From: Plectrocnemia conspersa
Taxonomy: Eukaryota > Arthropoda > Insecta > Trichoptera > Polycentropodidae
Assembly (NCBI GenBank): GCA_009617715.1
Contig: VTFK01000263.1
Coordinates: 868,001 to 932,000 of the forward strand
DNA: 64,000 nucleotides
Reading direction: 5' to 3'
The notes beneath the pieces were generated by a model. It had not been told where the DNA came from. It saw only the letters and a program-made list of their open reading frames with translations, and did no database searches. Made by a program: the position numbers and the translations under genes. This document shows, piece by piece, positions 61,171-64,000 of this stretch (its first letter is position 1; each line of letters starts with the position of its first letter).

Positions 61171-62789
61171 CTCTTCGATTAAATATTCATAAAATATGGT
61201 GGGTAAAATTAGGGATATTCTTGAAGACTTCTTAGTTTTCGCAATGGTAAATTAAAGTAGTTTGATTATGAAGTACTTTAAATACAAGCTGAAGCATTTT
61301 AAAAATAGACGTGTTAGCTTAAGCAAATAAAAATGTAACTATATATTTAGAGACCCTTAAACCTGGTATAGATTTTTTTAGTTAGAATATGCATGATCGA
61401 TTTGGCATTATTATATGTTGCTTAAGTTCTACTATTATATTAAAAAATATTATGTGCTCTTTTATTTGCATAAGTATTTATTTATATAATTGAATTTGCT
61501 AACTCGCAGTGCATCAAAAAATATGTAATAGATTTTTTTAATTTACACATAATTTACAGCATATGTCTCATATAAGCTTCAGCTGAAAAAAAATATTTGC
61601 CATTTTCTTTGTATATTTTTTTTGTATACTCAATGTGGTAACTTGAAAACCTCAAATAAACCGATTTTAATGAATTTTAACACATATGCTCACTTAGATT
61701 TAAATTACTAAATACTTAAATTAAGCATTCGGAGGGTTTTAAGTTTATATCATAATGTTCTTTTGTTCTTCTTTCTATTTATAGTTTAAAATTAACACTT
61801 CGATTTATATACATATTATATATACAGAACTCATTAATTGTTGAAGTTAGAGTGTGTCTTTGGTATTTTGATTCTTGACAAAAGGTAAAATAATTACTTA
61901 ATGATCAGAAAGGACATTTTTTTCTGTACATTTATAATAAAAGTCCGCATGATAAACTTTTTTGGATATATTATAGATTTGGTGCCTACAGGCTAATCCT
62001 AAAATATATCATACTTTTTTGACTCGTACATTTATGTGTTTGGCGGTACGTAATATGCAATATGCAAAATATTATTATTTTAATAACTTCAAAATGTAGT
62101 GATCGTAAAGACGCAATCCGCCATTTAATTAAACTATAATGGCTTAAAAGAATCTTAAACTTATTCCAAAAATATATTTTCTGAAGTAAAACTATCACTG
62201 AATTGAAATTTTCCAAATCGCGGCTTATGTATTTAGATTTTTACAACCCCTCACTTCTGTTTACTTTACGTTATAGAATAGGTCACATGCTTTAAAGGAT
62301 TTTTATTTAAATTAGTTGTCTTTTATTATTAAATATTTTTTTACAAATATAATATGTATTATGTTTTTTTTCATGTCCCATAAATTTTGATTGGTTTCTA
62401 AAAAAAACATTAAAACGAAAACGAGGTTTTGTGTCGGTGGAGATAGTATTTATAATATATCTGAATCAAGATATTTAATAGAGTTGCAGTTACCAAATCA
62501 GAACTAATAATTAAATTGGAATTCACTTGTTTAGCTCAACTTTAAATAAAATTGTGTTGTATATAACATACAAAAATTAAAATGATTCACTATAATATAT
62601 TTATAATTATTTTTATGATAAAATTTATATGCTTATAATCTTAATAACGCTATTGATAAGTAATAAAACACAACCTAAAAGCATTTATTACATACACAAA
62701 TAAAATATATGAAGGTATTTCGGACTTTTTTTATAGATTAAACGTGATTCATTAACTAGTTATTATTACCTCATAAAACTATTTATTTG
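61171..62789. other. AT-rich non-coding DNA
   Basis: The minus frame 61986-62216 is unremarkable. Nothing else identified. Confidence 0.48.
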
Positions 62790-63146
62790 CCCGCAAAAGT
62801 GGGCCAAAACAAGACTGTTACAAATACCCCAACTTTATCGGCGCTAATGACGCGCGTTCGCCGTATCAAATATTTATTTTAGCCACAATGCTTATTCGCA
62901 GATAAACCTATAATTCTCATAATAAATCACACCGTGTGCAGCGGGCGTTGTAAATTATTTACACTCATCTAGAATAAGTCCCCGCCTCCGCAGGTCTTAG
63001 ACAGCGAACAAGAAATAAAGCCGTTGGACTAAAGTTAGGCGTTTTCCCCATGAATTTATAATGCGGCCTTCCTGCCCCCGGTTTCACGTACAAATTGTCC
63101 GTTTTTTCCCCGTATCTCCGTCCCCTCGGAAAGTTTTCGTTGCGGA

Positions 63147-63165
63147 AGCTTTCGGGGCGAAAGCT
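63147..63165. other. Perfect 8-bp hairpin with GGG loop
   Basis: AGCTTTCG, GGG, CGAAAGCT inside the GC-rich island. Confidence 0.7.
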
Positions 63166-63187
63166 CGCGACGCCCTTTTCCGAACAG

Positions 63188-63218
63188 TCGTTCCGCACGT
63201 ACGGACGCCGCGGAACGA
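63188..63218. other. Perfect 9-bp hairpin
   Basis: TCGTTCCGC and its exact inverse around a 13-base loop, just downstream of the previous hairpin. Confidence 0.7.
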
Positions 63219-63440
63219 TAATGTCGGATTCGGGGCTCTTTTCACGGTCACATCAATCCTTGCCACAAAACATAGGGCCTCTATCGAACGGGATATGAGA
63301 AAAAGAAGAGGCCCTTCGACCCTGGGCAAGCGGTTGCGGTGTATCGAACGCGCGTTTATTATCCCGGCGTGACCGCAGTAAAATTTATGCCAGCTCTAAG
63401 TTTCCGTTTAACGCACCGGCCGTGTACCAGCTTTAATTGG

Positions 63441-63831
63441 GTTTGATACAAAAAAGATGTAGTAAATATAGGAAATAAATATAAATATTTATTTATGACA
63501 TGGCAAACTATTATATATACATATACTCGCAACGTACAAAATGAAAAATCAACAAGTTTACCTAAGAGTAGTTATATTTTTGATAAAATATTTTATTTAT
63601 TATAAAAATAATACATTTTATTCTGAAAATTACAAACTAAAAAACAAGGCAGTGTTTTTTTTATATTTGTATCAAAGATAAGCAATATAAAACATTTCAC
63701 AGTTTATATTTATTTTAGTTCGTTGTACGTTCTGTTTTATTTATTTTTTAGTAATATTCTGATAGCATTAACATATTTATTTTATAGTACTTCAGGTGAG
63801 TACTAGACATAGGTTAATATATAGGTTAATG
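63441..63831. other. AT-rich non-coding DNA
   Basis: Ends with a short duplication, AGGTTAAT at 63811-63818 and 63823-63830, just before the hAT end. Confidence 0.5.
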
Positions 63832-64000
63832 CATGGTTTCTTAACCTATGGGCAGCGACCCAAAAAAAAGGTCGATGGGCATATTGAGTGGGTCGTGAAA
63901 AGATTTTCACAAAAACCGTACCCCTATAGAATTTTTTTAACAGATAGCATGCTTCAAAGTTGAGCTAAAAAATAAAATTAAAAAAAGGAAAATAGATAAA
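63832..64000. mobile_element. One end of a hAT element, cut by the window edge
   Basis: CATGGTTTCTTAACCTATGG followed by GCAGCGACCC, AAGGTCGATGGGC and GTGGGTCGTGAA is the usual look of a hAT end, with an ACC(T)-type terminal repeat and subterminal GGGTCG/CGACCC words. It shares its first nine bases, CATGGTTTC, with the left end of the element at 24453. The other end and any gene lie beyond the window. Confidence 0.6.

Larger units (their letters stand above)
62790..63440. other. Most GC-rich non-coding island, with hairpins
   Basis: The strongest composition shift in the window. Five overlapping open frames on both strands (63061-63372 plus, 63095-63298 plus, 62965-63198 minus, 63084-63329 minus, among others) cover the same bases. 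None resembles a protein, so I attribute them to high GC. Two perfect hairpins lie at 63147-63165 and 63188-63218. TTTATTA, TTTATG and AATTTAT words flank it. Best candidate for a constrained enhancer or promoter-proximal element. Confidence 0.45.

Noticed and set aside
63061..63372. 103-codon plus frame in the GC-rich island as a gene
   Set aside because: Four other frames on both strands are equally open, and none resembles a protein; high GC explains this.

Overview
This window looks like non-coding nuclear DNA from an AT-rich animal genome, most likely an insect or other arthropod. The reasons are long A/T-dominated stretches with no operon-like gene packing, decayed transposons of many animal families side by side (piggyBac, hAT, mariner, Tc1-like, pogo-like, Jockey-like and RTE-like LINEs, a tRNA-derived SINE), and GT-AG intron structure in the piggyBac gene. 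The species cannot be named from the sequence. I found no intact host protein-coding gene, no rRNA and no functional tRNA. Most open frames longer than 60 codons are chance frames in AT-rich or GC-richer non-coding DNA; a few are pieces of transposase or reverse transcriptase genes.

Two kinds of sequence alternate. The first is a series of about twenty GC-richer, CpG-bearing islands of roughly 200-800 bp (for example 4625-4990, 7480-7925, 15560-15930, 33950-34460, 39550-40630, 53860-54640, 57540-57980, 62790-63440). They are set in AT-rich DNA, are open in several frames or none, and carry homeodomain-core, E-box-like and hairpin motifs. I infer that this is the regulatory landscape, intergenic desert or giant intron of a developmental gene. 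Conservation could not be measured here.

The second kind is transposon debris. 603-806 is an RTE-type LINE endonuclease. 2075-2905, 19380-19480, 23460-24440 and 49930-50510 are pieces of Jockey-like LINEs. 18372-19046 and 24453-25511 are internally deleted hAT elements, and another hAT end starts at 63832 and runs off the window. 25520-25648, 30712-30890 and 35420-35850 are Tc1/mariner pieces, and 60950-61170 is a pogo/Tigger-like piece. Two copies of one tRNA-derived SINE lie at 11313 and 48801. Foldback and MITE-like elements lie at 8232-8357 and 8478-8757.

The best-preserved element is a 2620-bp piggyBac at 41545-44164. It has TTAA target duplications, near-identical 14-bp ends, a short first exon plus a 304-bp intron, and a recognisable but frameshifted transposase with all three catalytic Asp positions and the C-terminal Cys-rich finger. 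An 18-bp palindrome, TGTACATAATTATGTACA, recurs three times inside it: near the left end, in the intron and near the right end. This is the most interesting unexplained structure in the window. No clearly new biological system (defence, biosynthesis or similar) is visible.
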